Assembly (NCBI GenBank): GCA_028697565.1
Contig: JAQVEU010000060.1
Span: 1-5,841 of the forward strand
Direction: 5' to 3'
Origin: Candidatus Ratteibacteria bacterium
GTDB lineage: Bacteria > Ratteibacteria > UBA8468 > B48-G9 > JAFGKM01
Length of the DNA stretch: 5,841 bases
Below are positions 1 through 5,167 of this stretch, in pieces. How positions within the stretch are numbered: position 1 is the stretch's first letter; every line of letters starts with the position of its first letter. A model generated the notes under the pieces. It made no database searches, had not been told where the DNA came from, and saw only the letters and a program-made list of their open reading frames with translations. A program made the translations under genes and the position numbers.

Positions 1-749
1 TTGAAGAAATATATACCTATCAGTATTGCAATAACTATATAGATAATGCCATATAGAATAGTTTGTCCCACATACTGCCAGCTTACATTCACTCCAAGAA
101 CTACCTTATCTTTTATATTAAAGTTTTCATAGTTTGGGATGACTGTGTACAACATCTCTCCAAGTCCTTTAAGGACAATATTTTCAACCCTCTCCAAAAG
201 CCCTTTGCCGTAAGATATTAGGTGTCCTACAATATAAAGAAAGAAGGAAAAAATAAGATTAAATGCGTCTGTTGCAAATGTTGCCACTGATAGGGTAATA
301 GAGCCGATAAGTACAAGTTCAACGAAGATAAGCAATATTGTTTTGAATGTTTCTATATCGGGTGGGCTCTTTTTTATGAAAAGCAATACGATGAAAAATA
401 TACTCATAAGAACCACATTCAGAAGTATTATCAAGGACTGGCCTATAAACTTCCCTATTATGAAATTGCTTCTTGTTATGGGTTTTGAAAGGAGTGTATA
501 GATGGTCCGTTTTTCTATCTCACCTGATACAGCAGCAAGTGCAGTGAATATAGCGATAAGAGCACCGAAAAACTCAATAGTAGAAAAACTCACATCCTTT
601 ATCATTTTAAGCTCATCTTCTGCTGCAAGAAAAGAGAAAAATCTTGATGCCCCTATAACTACAAGGGCAACCACAAGCAGGATATAAAATGTCTTTTTTC
701 TCAGTGATTCCTGAAAAGTATTCAGGGCTATAATCCATGCCTTCCTCAT
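1..749 (-). CDS. ABC-2 type transporter permease subunit (C-terminus cut by window edge)
   Basis: Translating the minus strand from the ATG at 747-749 gives an open frame of 249 codons that runs off the left edge. The start MRKAWIIALNTFQESLRKK is the amphipathic N-terminal helix typical of ABC-2 permeases. Hydrophobic spans follow at about residues 20-41, 57-74, 105-126, 138-157, 163-180 and 230-249. The stretch at 76-103 (GEIEKRTIYTLLSKPITR, then GKFIG) is the hallmark cytoplasmic segment of this family, so a membrane-embedded partner for the adjacent ATPase is well supported. The start is chosen because a purine-rich ribosome site (AGGGGGA) lies just upstream in the 15-nt gap after the ATPase stop codon, suggesting coupled translation. 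Known members export drugs, lipids, polysaccharides or peptides, or assist NosZ maturation. Substrate is not readable here. Confidence 0.88.
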   Translation of the reverse strand, partial: MRKAWIIALNTFQESLRKKTFYILLVVALVVIGASRFFSFLAAEDELKMIKDVSFSTIEFFGALIAIFTALAAVSGEIEKRTIYTLLSKPITRSNFIIGKFIGQSLIILLNVVLMSIFFIVLLFIKKSPPDIETFKTILLIFVELVLIGSITLSVATFATDAFNLIFSFFLYIVGHLISYGKGLLERVENIVLKGLGEMLYTVIPNYENFNIKDKVVLGVNVSWQYVGQTILYGIIYIVIAILIGIYFF

Positions 750-764
750 TGTTTTCCCCCTTGT

Positions 765-1529
765 TTATACAACATCCTGTTTTGCTTCTGCTGTATCAAA
801 TTTTTCAATTGCTTTAACGAACAGTGCCTCAAGATTTTCTGCCTGATATTCATTCAATAGACCATTAAGTGTTCCTGATGTTAGTAGATATCCCCTGTGG
901 AAGATGGCTATTCTTGTACAGACCCTTTCAACTTCTGAAAGAAAGTGGCTTGATAGCAAAATGGTTTTACCGGCCTGGTGTAGTTTTATCAGCAGGTCTC
1001 TTGTTTCCTTACATCCGATGGGGTCAAGTCCTGTTGTGGGCTCATCAAGAATAAGGATTTTCGGGTCGTTTATTAAACTTGCTGCAAGCCCTATCCTTTC
1101 AAGCATACCTTTTGAATAGTGCTTGAGTGCAAGGTTTCTTGCTTCATATAGCCCTACAAGTTTGAGAAGTTCTTCGGTTCTGCTGGCTATCACAGAAGAT
1201 GGTATATCAAAAAGTTTTCCATAAAACTTTAGTATTTCCGGACCTGTAAGATAGTCATAATAATAAGGGTTTTCAGGAAGAAACCCTATATTCTTCTTTG
1301 CTGTGATGGAGAACTGATTTTCTCCCATTATCTCTATTTCTCCTTCTGTAGGAAAGGCAATGCCGAGAAGTAGTTTAAGGCAGGTGGTTTTGCCTGAGCC
1401 ATTGGGGCCTAAAATTCCGAATATTTCTCCTTCTTCAATACTCATTGTTACCTTATTCAGTGCAAACACCTCTCTGTTTTTCCCAAGTGTATATACCTTT
1501 GTAAGTTCTCTTGTCTGTATAAGTGCCAT
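765..1529 (-). CDS. ABC-2 type transporter ATP-binding protein
   Basis: This 254-residue protein is a complete ABC ATPase that powers the permease encoded 15 nt downstream. Visible motifs in order are Walker A GPNGSGKTT (residues 41-49), a Q-loop region FLPEN (83-87) with Glu where many families have Gln, the signature YSKGM (138-142), Walker B ILILDE (158-163), the D-loop GLDP (167-170) and the switch histidine H195 in SSHFLSE. The Glu-type Q-loop and the YSKGM signature are typical of the CcmA/NosF-like ABC-2 subfamily rather than importers. The C-terminal tail after about residue 225 is short, so there is no large regulatory domain. The start is fixed by AAGGAGG six bases before the ATG. 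The protein should sit on the cytoplasmic face as a dimer. Cargo is unknown; drug, lipid or glycan export are all possible. Confidence 0.95.
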   Translation of the reverse strand: MALIQTRELTKVYTLGKNREVFALNKVTMSIEEGEIFGILGPNGSGKTTCLKLLLGIAFPTEGEIEIMGENQFSITAKKNIGFLPENPYYYDYLTGPEILKFYGKLFDIPSSVIASRTEELLKLVGLYEARNLALKHYSKGMLERIGLAASLINDPKILILDEPTTGLDPIGCKETRDLLIKLHQAGKTILLSSHFLSEVERVCTRIAIFHRGYLLTSGTLNGLLNEYQAENLEALFVKAIEKFDTAEAKQDVV

Positions 1530-1535
1530 TTAGTC

Positions 1536-1542
1536 CCTCCTT
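1536..1542 (-). promoter_or_regulatory. Strong ribosome binding site of the ABC ATPase gene
   Basis: Read on the minus strand this is AAGGAGG, a perfect Shine-Dalgarno core, six bases before the ATG at 1527-1529. It fixes the ATPase start and indicates efficient independent initiation after the 59-nt gap that separates this gene from the prenyl synthase gene. Confidence 0.85.
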
Positions 1543-1588
1543 CCGCACCTTATAGTTCTTTCTATTCTATTAAATTTTTTAATTAATG

Positions 1589-2389
1589 TCAAACTTTATA
1601 TAGATGCTCTACTAAGTATAACAGAAGGGCCCCTTTATTCCCAAAAAAAGCGATATCCTGCCTTATTTTTTTATAATACCTTTCCATCTGGTAATTTAGT
1701 TCATCTATATTACCTTCCCTGTCCTCCATGTCATCCCTTATCTGAAATGCAAGCCCGAAGTTTCTGGCTATGGATAGTATCTTTTGTTTTTTACCTTTTT
1801 CAATTTTTGTAAAAAAAAGAGGTGCAGAAAAACATAACTGGAACAGTTTCCCTGTTTTGAGGAGGTCAAGAACTTTTTTGTTTTTTGGTCCTATTCTTTT
1901 ATTTTTGTAGATTATGTCAAGTGTCTGTCCTCCTGCCATTCCCTCAGAGCCAATGGCATCAGCAGTTTCTTTTATAAGAAGTGTATCGCCTGCCTCAGCA
2001 ATCAGTTTAAAACCAAGTGTCAGTAGTGCATCTCCTGCCAGTATAGCAACTGCCTCGTTGAATTGTTTGTGACAGGTCTTTTTGCCTCTTCTGAAGTCAT
2101 CATTGTCCATTGCAGGTAGGTCATCATGTATAAGTGAAAATGTATGTATAAGTTCAATACCACAGGCAACTGGCAACATTCTTTTTTCTTTCAACCCTAA
2201 CATCCTGCAAACAACAAGTACAATAAGCGGTCTTATCCTCTTGCCACCTGAAAATACACTGTATCTCATTGCCCTGTGAAGGATTTTTGGTTCTACATCC
2301 ACTGATGGCAATGCACTGTCAAGATATTTTTCTATTATGTCTCTGTATTTTTTTAGTTCCCTTTCACAATTTTTTTTGTTATTTTTCAT
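1589..2389 (-). CDS. ispA: Short-chain polyprenyl diphosphate synthase (farnesyl diphosphate synthase-like), internally shortened
   Basis: The protein belongs to the trans-prenyltransferase family, which condenses isopentenyl diphosphate with allylic diphosphates in the cytosol. Seen in 266 residues: the GGKRIRP substrate motif (48-54), first aspartate-rich motif DDLPAMD (89-95), RRGK (100-103), GGQ (153-155), the KTG motif (178-180) and second aspartate-rich motif DDMED (219-223). Phe84, five residues before the first motif, matches the aromatic residue that limits bacterial enzymes to C15, so a farnesyl product is the best inference, with geranylgeranyl as the alternative. The family is usually about 290-300 residues. 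The deficit lies after DDMEDREGN, where the usual GK..GxD..xGKSTY stretch, with its diphosphate-binding lysine, is absent. The ATG lies 5 nt after the alr stop, with a weak AGG ribosome site overlapping that stop, so translation is probably coupled. Confidence 0.9.
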   Translation of the reverse strand: MKNNKKNCERELKKYRDIIEKYLDSALPSVDVEPKILHRAMRYSVFSGGKRIRPLIVLVVCRMLGLKEKRMLPVACGIELIHTFSLIHDDLPAMDNDDFRRGKKTCHKQFNEAVAILAGDALLTLGFKLIAEAGDTLLIKETADAIGSEGMAGGQTLDIIYKNKRIGPKNKKVLDLLKTGKLFQLCFSAPLFFTKIEKGKKQKILSIARNFGLAFQIRDDMEDREGNIDELNYQMERYYKKIRQDIAFFGNKGALLLYLVEHLYKV

Positions 2390-2394
2390 TTGAC

Positions 2395-3489
2395 CTATGT
2401 TCTGTATATCTTTTCCATTCTTTCACTTCCAAATCCACACAGAACTTCCTGTGGGACTGTATGTATCTTTTCTGCCATATCCTCTATCTCAAGGTTATCA
2501 CCAAATACCTGCAATATATCACCCTGTTTTACATTTTTACCTGTTGTATCAACAAGTAACTGGTCCATACAGATATTGCCTACAATCTTTACCTTTTTGC
2601 CCTTCCATAAAAAATGAAAGTTGTTAGAAAGTCCCCGTCTTAGTCCATCTGCATATCCAATACCTGCTGTTGCTATCTGGCTTTTCCTTTTCGTTCTGTA
2701 TGTAAGTCCATAACTCAAAAATGTTCCAGCAGGAACTATCTTTACATAAAGAACCCTGCTGTATCCTTTTAGTGCTCTTTCAAGGGTTAGTTTTCTGACA
2801 AGGTGTTTCTCTGTATATACACCAAACAGTAGGAGTCCAATCCGTATCATATCAAAGTTTTTATATGACTCAGGGATATTAAGGATGGCTGGAGAGTTTG
2901 CTATGTGTTTTAGTGGAATGTGGAACTTTTCTATACTTTTTAGGGTATGATTGAATCTTCTCATCTGTTCTTTTGCATATGCCTTATCCTTCCAGCCGGC
3001 TGTGGCAAAGTGGCTGAATATCCCCTCAATGTTTATACCTTTTACAGATGCTGCCTTCTCTATAAAGTCAGATGCCTTGTCCGGTATAAGTCCTATCCTG
3101 CCAAGTCCTGTATCTATCTTGATATGAACAGATGCCTCTCTATCTCTCTTTTTCACAACATCGGATATTTTTTTGAGTATCTCTTCACTGAAAAGGGTGA
3201 TACGGATATTGTTCATAATCAGAACTTCCACATCCTCTGAAAGGACAGGTCCCATTACCAGTACAGGTTTTTTTATCCCTATTTCCCTTAGTTGTAGTGC
3301 TTCGGATGTTGTAGCCACGCCGAATGAATCAACAAATTGTTCTATTTTTTCTGATATTTCTTTCATTCCCATACCGTAGCAGTTTCCTTTCACACATGCC
3401 ATAAACTTCTTGCCTGTATATCTTTTCATTGTTTCTATATTTTTTATTATTTTTTTGATATCTACTTCAATCCATGCCCTTTTTTCCAT
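2395..3489 (-). CDS. alr: Alanine racemase (PLP-dependent)
   Basis: Alr interconverts L- and D-alanine, supplying D-Ala for the peptidoglycan stem peptide in the cytoplasm. From the chosen ATG the protein has 364 residues, normal for the family. Seen: N-terminal RAWIEVD (4-10), the PLP lysine K34 and Tyr38 in VKGNCYG, Arg131 in TGLGRIG, SHFATA (159-164), the PLP-phosphate region with Arg216 in IRIG, the catalytic tyrosine Y260 in SYG, GYADG (278-282) and CMDQ (307-310). Both catalytic bases (Lys34, Tyr260) are present, so activity is expected. An in-frame ATG 48 nt upstream (3537) is possible, but its extra 16 residues have no family counterpart, while the ATG at 3489 has AAGGA six bases upstream. 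The gene overlaps the end of the WecA-like gene by 23 nt, and ispA follows after 5 nt. Confidence 0.95.
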   Translation of the reverse strand: MEKRAWIEVDIKKIIKNIETMKRYTGKKFMACVKGNCYGMGMKEISEKIEQFVDSFGVATTSEALQLREIGIKKPVLVMGPVLSEDVEVLIMNNIRITLFSEEILKKISDVVKKRDREASVHIKIDTGLGRIGLIPDKASDFIEKAASVKGINIEGIFSHFATAGWKDKAYAKEQMRRFNHTLKSIEKFHIPLKHIANSPAILNIPESYKNFDMIRIGLLLFGVYTEKHLVRKLTLERALKGYSRVLYVKIVPAGTFLSYGLTYRTKRKSQIATAGIGYADGLRRGLSNNFHFLWKGKKVKIVGNICMDQLLVDTTGKNVKQGDILQVFGDNLEIEDMAEKIHTVPQEVLCGFGSERMEKIYRT

Positions 3490-4561
3490 TTGTATTCCTT
3501 TCTCTGTTTCTTCCTGCCATTTCAAGTATTCCGACAATAGTTAGTATAATAAATACCTGTAAAAGAATGATAGTACCACCAAAGATATTTAAACTGCCAA
3601 GCAAAAGTGCACCTATTCCTGTGCAGAGTGCTAAAAGATAGATAAACAAAACTGCCTGTTTGTTTGTCATCCCTAAGTCCACAAGGCGGTGGGAAAGGTG
3701 ATTTCTGTCTGCCTGAAATATGGGAAGTCTTCTTTTTCTTCTTATCCATATAACAGAAAGTGTATCAAAAAATAAGACAGAAAATACCACCAGTGGAGCA
3801 AAAAGAGGCAGAAATGTTTGATGTTTATCATATTTATAAAATGTCAAAAGTATGACAGTTGAACCCAGGAAATATCCTAAAAATGCACTTCCACATTCTC
3901 CCATAAAAATTTTTGCAGGAGGGAAGTTGTGTTTTAAAAATCCAGCAATAGTTCCAAGAAAGACAGCAAGTATTGTTGCAACAAATAACTGCTCCATCAT
4001 TAAGGCAAATACAAAAAGTATGGAAGCACTTATAAATGCCACACCACCACTTAGCCCATCCATATTGTCCATAAGATTAAAGGTATTCATCATCAGAATA
4101 AGCCAGAATATGGTAAGGAAAAATGAGGTAAGGGTGTTGGTAAAAGATAAACGGATACCTGTGGCAAAAATAATTATAGATGCTATTATCTGAAGAAAAA
4201 GTTTTTGCTTTGCTCGGAGTGTCCTTACATCATCTACTACGCCGAAGGTAACTACTACTGCTCCTCCTACAAGTATTCCTGTTAACTGTTGTAATCTGCT
4301 TATAATACCGGGTATATATTCCTGAAGAAATGGGGGAACAATACCCATCTTCACTATCAACATACCAGCAACAATAGTAATAAGCAATGAAAGGTAGATG
4401 GCCAGTCCTCCCAATAGTGGCATTGGATATTTGTGTACACTCCTTTCTGACGGTATTGATATTACATTAAACCGCCTGGCAATCCTTCCTGCCAATGGAG
4501 TTAAGAAAAACGAGAGGCCGGCACCTATAAGAAAAACTGTGATATATATATATGACCACAT
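3467..4561 (-). CDS. wecA: WecA/TagO-like polyprenyl-phosphate sugar-1-phosphate transferase (GT4 / MraY family)
   Basis: Enzymes of this membrane family move a sugar-1-phosphate (GlcNAc-1-P in WecA/TagO) from a UDP-sugar to undecaprenyl phosphate, the first step of many lipid-linked glycans. The 364-residue protein is highly hydrophobic, with about ten or eleven spans. Family motifs: H43 and PLLGG (48-52), Asp pair DD at 110-111, NTFNLMDNMDGLSGG (159-173), FMGECGS (219-225) and the histidine loop DRNHLSHR (285-292). The RNHLSHR loop and absence of MraY-specific features favour WecA/TagO over MraY. Odd: Glu222 replaces the usual Asp of MGDxGS. The ATG matches the normal family N-terminus (TP at 21-22), and an in-frame stop lies 9 nt upstream, so no earlier start exists. 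No Shine-Dalgarno sequence is visible. The exact sugar is not readable; another GT4 substrate is possible. Confidence 0.9.
   Translation of the reverse strand: MWSYIYITVFLIGAGLSFFLTPLAGRIARRFNVISIPSERSVHKYPMPLLGGLAIYLSLLITIVAGMLIVKMGIVPPFLQEYIPGIISRLQQLTGILVGGAVVVTFGVVDDVRTLRAKQKLFLQIIASIIIFATGIRLSFTNTLTSFFLTIFWLILMMNTFNLMDNMDGLSGGVAFISASILFVFALMMEQLFVATILAVFLGTIAGFLKHNFPPAKIFMGECGSAFLGYFLGSTVILLTFYKYDKHQTFLPLFAPLVVFSVLFFDTLSVIWIRRKRRLPIFQADRNHLSHRLVDLGMTNKQAVLFIYLLALCTGIGALLLGSLNIFGGTIILLQVFIILTIVGILEMAGRNRERNTNGKKGMD
3496..3500 (-). promoter_or_regulatory. Ribosome binding site that decides the alr start
   Basis: The minus strand reads AAGGA here, six bases before the ATG at 3487-3489. It lies inside the 3' end of the upstream WecA-like gene. 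It supports the 364-residue alanine racemase over the 16-residue longer version that starts at 3537. Confidence 0.7.
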
Positions 4562-4611
4562 AGTAGTAAATCAAAAGTAAAAATTAAAAAGTAAGGATCT
4601 TTGCTACTCTT

Positions 4612-4640
4612 ATATTAAACTCTAAATCCAAAACACTAAA
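4612..4640 (-). promoter_or_regulatory. Weak σ70-like promoter candidate for the wecA-alr-ispA operon
   Basis: On the minus strand TTTAGT (4635-4640) is followed after 17 bases by TAATAT (4612-4617). This would start transcription near 4605, giving a leader of about 44 nt before the WecA-like ATG. Only about three of six -35 bases and four of six -10 bases fit consensus and the region is AT-rich, so chance is a real alternative. Readthrough from the promoter near 5113-5141 is another source of transcript. Confidence 0.3.
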
Positions 4641-4646
4641 CCTAAA
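4622..4646. repeat. Degenerate CTAAA-type short repeat at the edge of the structured element
   Basis: CTAAA occurs at 4622-4626, 4636-4640 and 4642-4646, with the related CCAAAA between them. It directly abuts the GC-rich element that begins at 4649. Three loose units in AT-rich DNA are weak evidence. It may be simple-sequence spacer. Confidence 0.35.
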
Positions 4647-4665
4647 AATCCCCTCTAACCACCCC

Positions 4666-4750
4666 CACCTATATCCTCTCCCCTCATATGGGGAGGAATT
4701 AAATTCCCCCCTCACCTTTATCCTCGCCACATCCTATGGGGAGAGGGGTG
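4666..4750. repeat. Left hairpin domain of the intergenic element
   Basis: CACC (4666-4669) and CCTCTCCCC (4675-4683) pair with GGGGAGAGG (4738-4746) and GGTG (4747-4750), giving 13 pairs with five bases bulged at 4670-4674. The enclosed DNA has its own near-palindrome: GGGGAGGAATT (4690-4700) against AATTCCCCCCT (4702-4712), one mismatch and one wobble around a central A. A competing short hairpin, CTCCCC (4678-4683) with GGGGAG (4690-4695), shares bases with both, so alternative folds are possible. Confidence 0.55.
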
Positions 4751-4763
4751 CTGGTGCGAGGAA

Positions 4764-4827
4764 TAACGAGTATCGTTTGGCAAGGGCAGTGAGTTGGTGA
4801 ACTGCCCCCGTTGACCGAAGTTCGTTA
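4764..4827. repeat. Right hairpin domain of the intergenic element
   Basis: GGGCAGT (4784-4790) pairs perfectly with ACTGCCC (4801-4807) around a ten-base loop. The stem continues outward as CAA (4781-4783) with TTG (4811-4813), then TTTGG (4776-4780) with CCGAA (4815-4819), including one T-G wobble. After an internal loop, TAACGA (4764-4769) pairs with TCGTTA (4822-4827). This totals 21 pairs, the strongest hairpin in the window. There is no T-run after it on the plus strand, so it is not a standard terminator. Confidence 0.6.
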
Positions 4828-4858
4828 GGGCAAGACGGGTGAGGGGACTGGGAAAAAA

Positions 4859-5080
4859 CTATTTTGCAATATTTCTCAGCAGATGATACAGCATTATAAA
4901 GATGAAAATTAAAATAAAGATAAAAACCACAAGTCCTATCATCCTTCCTGACCAGAATTTTGTTTCTTTTCCATACTTTTCTTCATAATAACTTCCTACT
5001 ATGTTGGCTATCTCTTCAGGGCTCTTACCCTTTAGTTTTTCTTTCCATTCATCTGTCGTAAGGTCTATATCTTTTTTCAT
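4859..5080 (-). CDS. Small single-span membrane protein of unknown function
   Basis: I do not recognise this 73-residue protein. Residues 1-43 are charged and hydrophilic (LTTDEWKEKLKGKSPEEIA, then SYYEEKYGKE), probably helical. About residues 46-68 form one strongly hydrophobic segment rich in Ile and Phe, followed by the short tail LLRNIAK. The basic residues beside the span (Arg46, then Arg69 and Lys73) do not give a clear topology, although a cytoplasmic N-terminal domain with a tail anchor is plausible. No signal peptide cleavage site, cysteine or known motif is visible. It is likely real: the ATG has GAGG five bases upstream, a good promoter candidate lies just before it, and its composition is protein-like. 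Its stop codon lies 11 bases beyond the structured intergenic element, upstream of the wecA-alr-ispA operon on the same strand. Confidence 0.7.
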   Translation of the reverse strand: MKKDIDLTTDEWKEKLKGKSPEEIANIVGSYYEEKYGKETKFWSGRMIGLVVFIFILIFIFIMLYHLLRNIAK

Positions 5081-5088
5081 CTTGCCTC

Positions 5089-5117
5089 TTGATTTTTATT
5101 TTATTCTATATTATATT
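5089..5117 (+). promoter_or_regulatory. σ70-like promoter candidate for the dehydrogenase gene
   Basis: TTGATT (5089-5094) is followed after exactly 17 bases by TATATT (5112-5117). Transcription would begin near 5124, leaving a leader of about 44 nt before the ATG at 5168. The AT-rich setting raises the chance of a false match, but box quality and spacing are good. Confidence 0.45.
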
Positions 5118-5141
5118 ATCCTACAACTTTTAATTATACAA
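5113..5141 (-). promoter_or_regulatory. σ70-like promoter candidate for the 73-residue protein gene
   Basis: On the minus strand TTGTAT (5136-5141) precedes TAATAT (5113-5118) by 17 bases. Transcription would begin near 5106, about 26 nt before the ATG at 5080. Its -10 box occupies almost the same base pairs as the -10 box of the plus-strand promoter. Confidence 0.45.
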
Positions 5142-5156
5142 GTAAAATTAAAAAAA

Positions 5157-5161
5157 GGGAG
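5157..5161 (+). promoter_or_regulatory. Ribosome binding site of the dehydrogenase gene
   Basis: GGGAG lies six bases before the ATG at 5168-5170 in an otherwise A-rich leader. It fixes the start of the Gfo/Idh/MocA-family gene. Confidence 0.7.
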
Positions 5162-5167
5162 AAAAAA

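Larger units (their letters stand above)
4649..4847. repeat. GC-rich palindromic intergenic element (REP/MITE-like or structured RNA)
   Basis: This stretch is markedly richer in G and C than its surroundings: C-rich at the left, G-rich at the right. Complementary ends TCCCCTC (4649-4655) and GAGGGGA (4841-4847) enclose it, extended by ACCC (4661-4664) with GGGT (4837-4840). Inside lie two independent hairpin domains, 4666-4750 and 4764-4827. It also contains an imperfect direct duplication of a unit beginning CACCT and ending in GGGGAG (4666-4695 and 4713-4743). No open frame with protein character is apparent. Such palindromes with CCTCTCCCC/GGGGAGAGG arms resemble dispersed extragenic repeats known from many bacteria, but only one copy is visible here, so its family and mobility are inference. 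On the minus strand its end is followed by TTTTT (4644-4648), so it might also attenuate transcription from the 73-residue gene into the operon. Confidence 0.6.

Noticed and set aside
502..687. Plus-strand 61-residue frame
   Set aside because: It is antisense to the ABC-2 permease, whose hallmark segment is encoded over the same bases.
1530..1588. Separate promoter for the ABC transporter genes
   Set aside because: A TATAAG-like box exists on the minus strand, but no -35 box sits at proper spacing; the gap is too AT-rich to judge.
2269..2627. Several overlapping plus-strand frames of 75-96 residues
   Set aside because: They are antisense to the alr-ispA junction, and both of those genes have complete catalytic motifs.
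3490..3537. N-terminal extension of alanine racemase by 16 residues
   Set aside because: The added residues lie wholly inside the WecA-like coding sequence and have no counterpart in the family, and the ATG at 3489 has a good ribosome site.
3852..4193. Plus-strand 113-residue frame
   Set aside because: It is antisense to the transmembrane core of the WecA-like gene and shows no family motif; a composition shadow.
4644..4700. Classical intrinsic terminator for the 73-residue gene
   Set aside because: TTTTT follows the element on the minus strand, but the paired arm next to it closes a helix about 200 bases long. No compact hairpin directly precedes the T-run, so I do not call a terminator.
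4649..4850. G-quadruplex on the minus strand
   Set aside because: Four G-runs exist, but loops of 8 or more bases and extensive hairpin pairing make this a weak reading.
4562..4858. CRISPR array, tRNA or riboswitch in the intergenic region
   Set aside because: There are no regularly spaced identical repeats, no cloverleaf with a CCA-type acceptor and T-loop, and no riboswitch core that I recognise.
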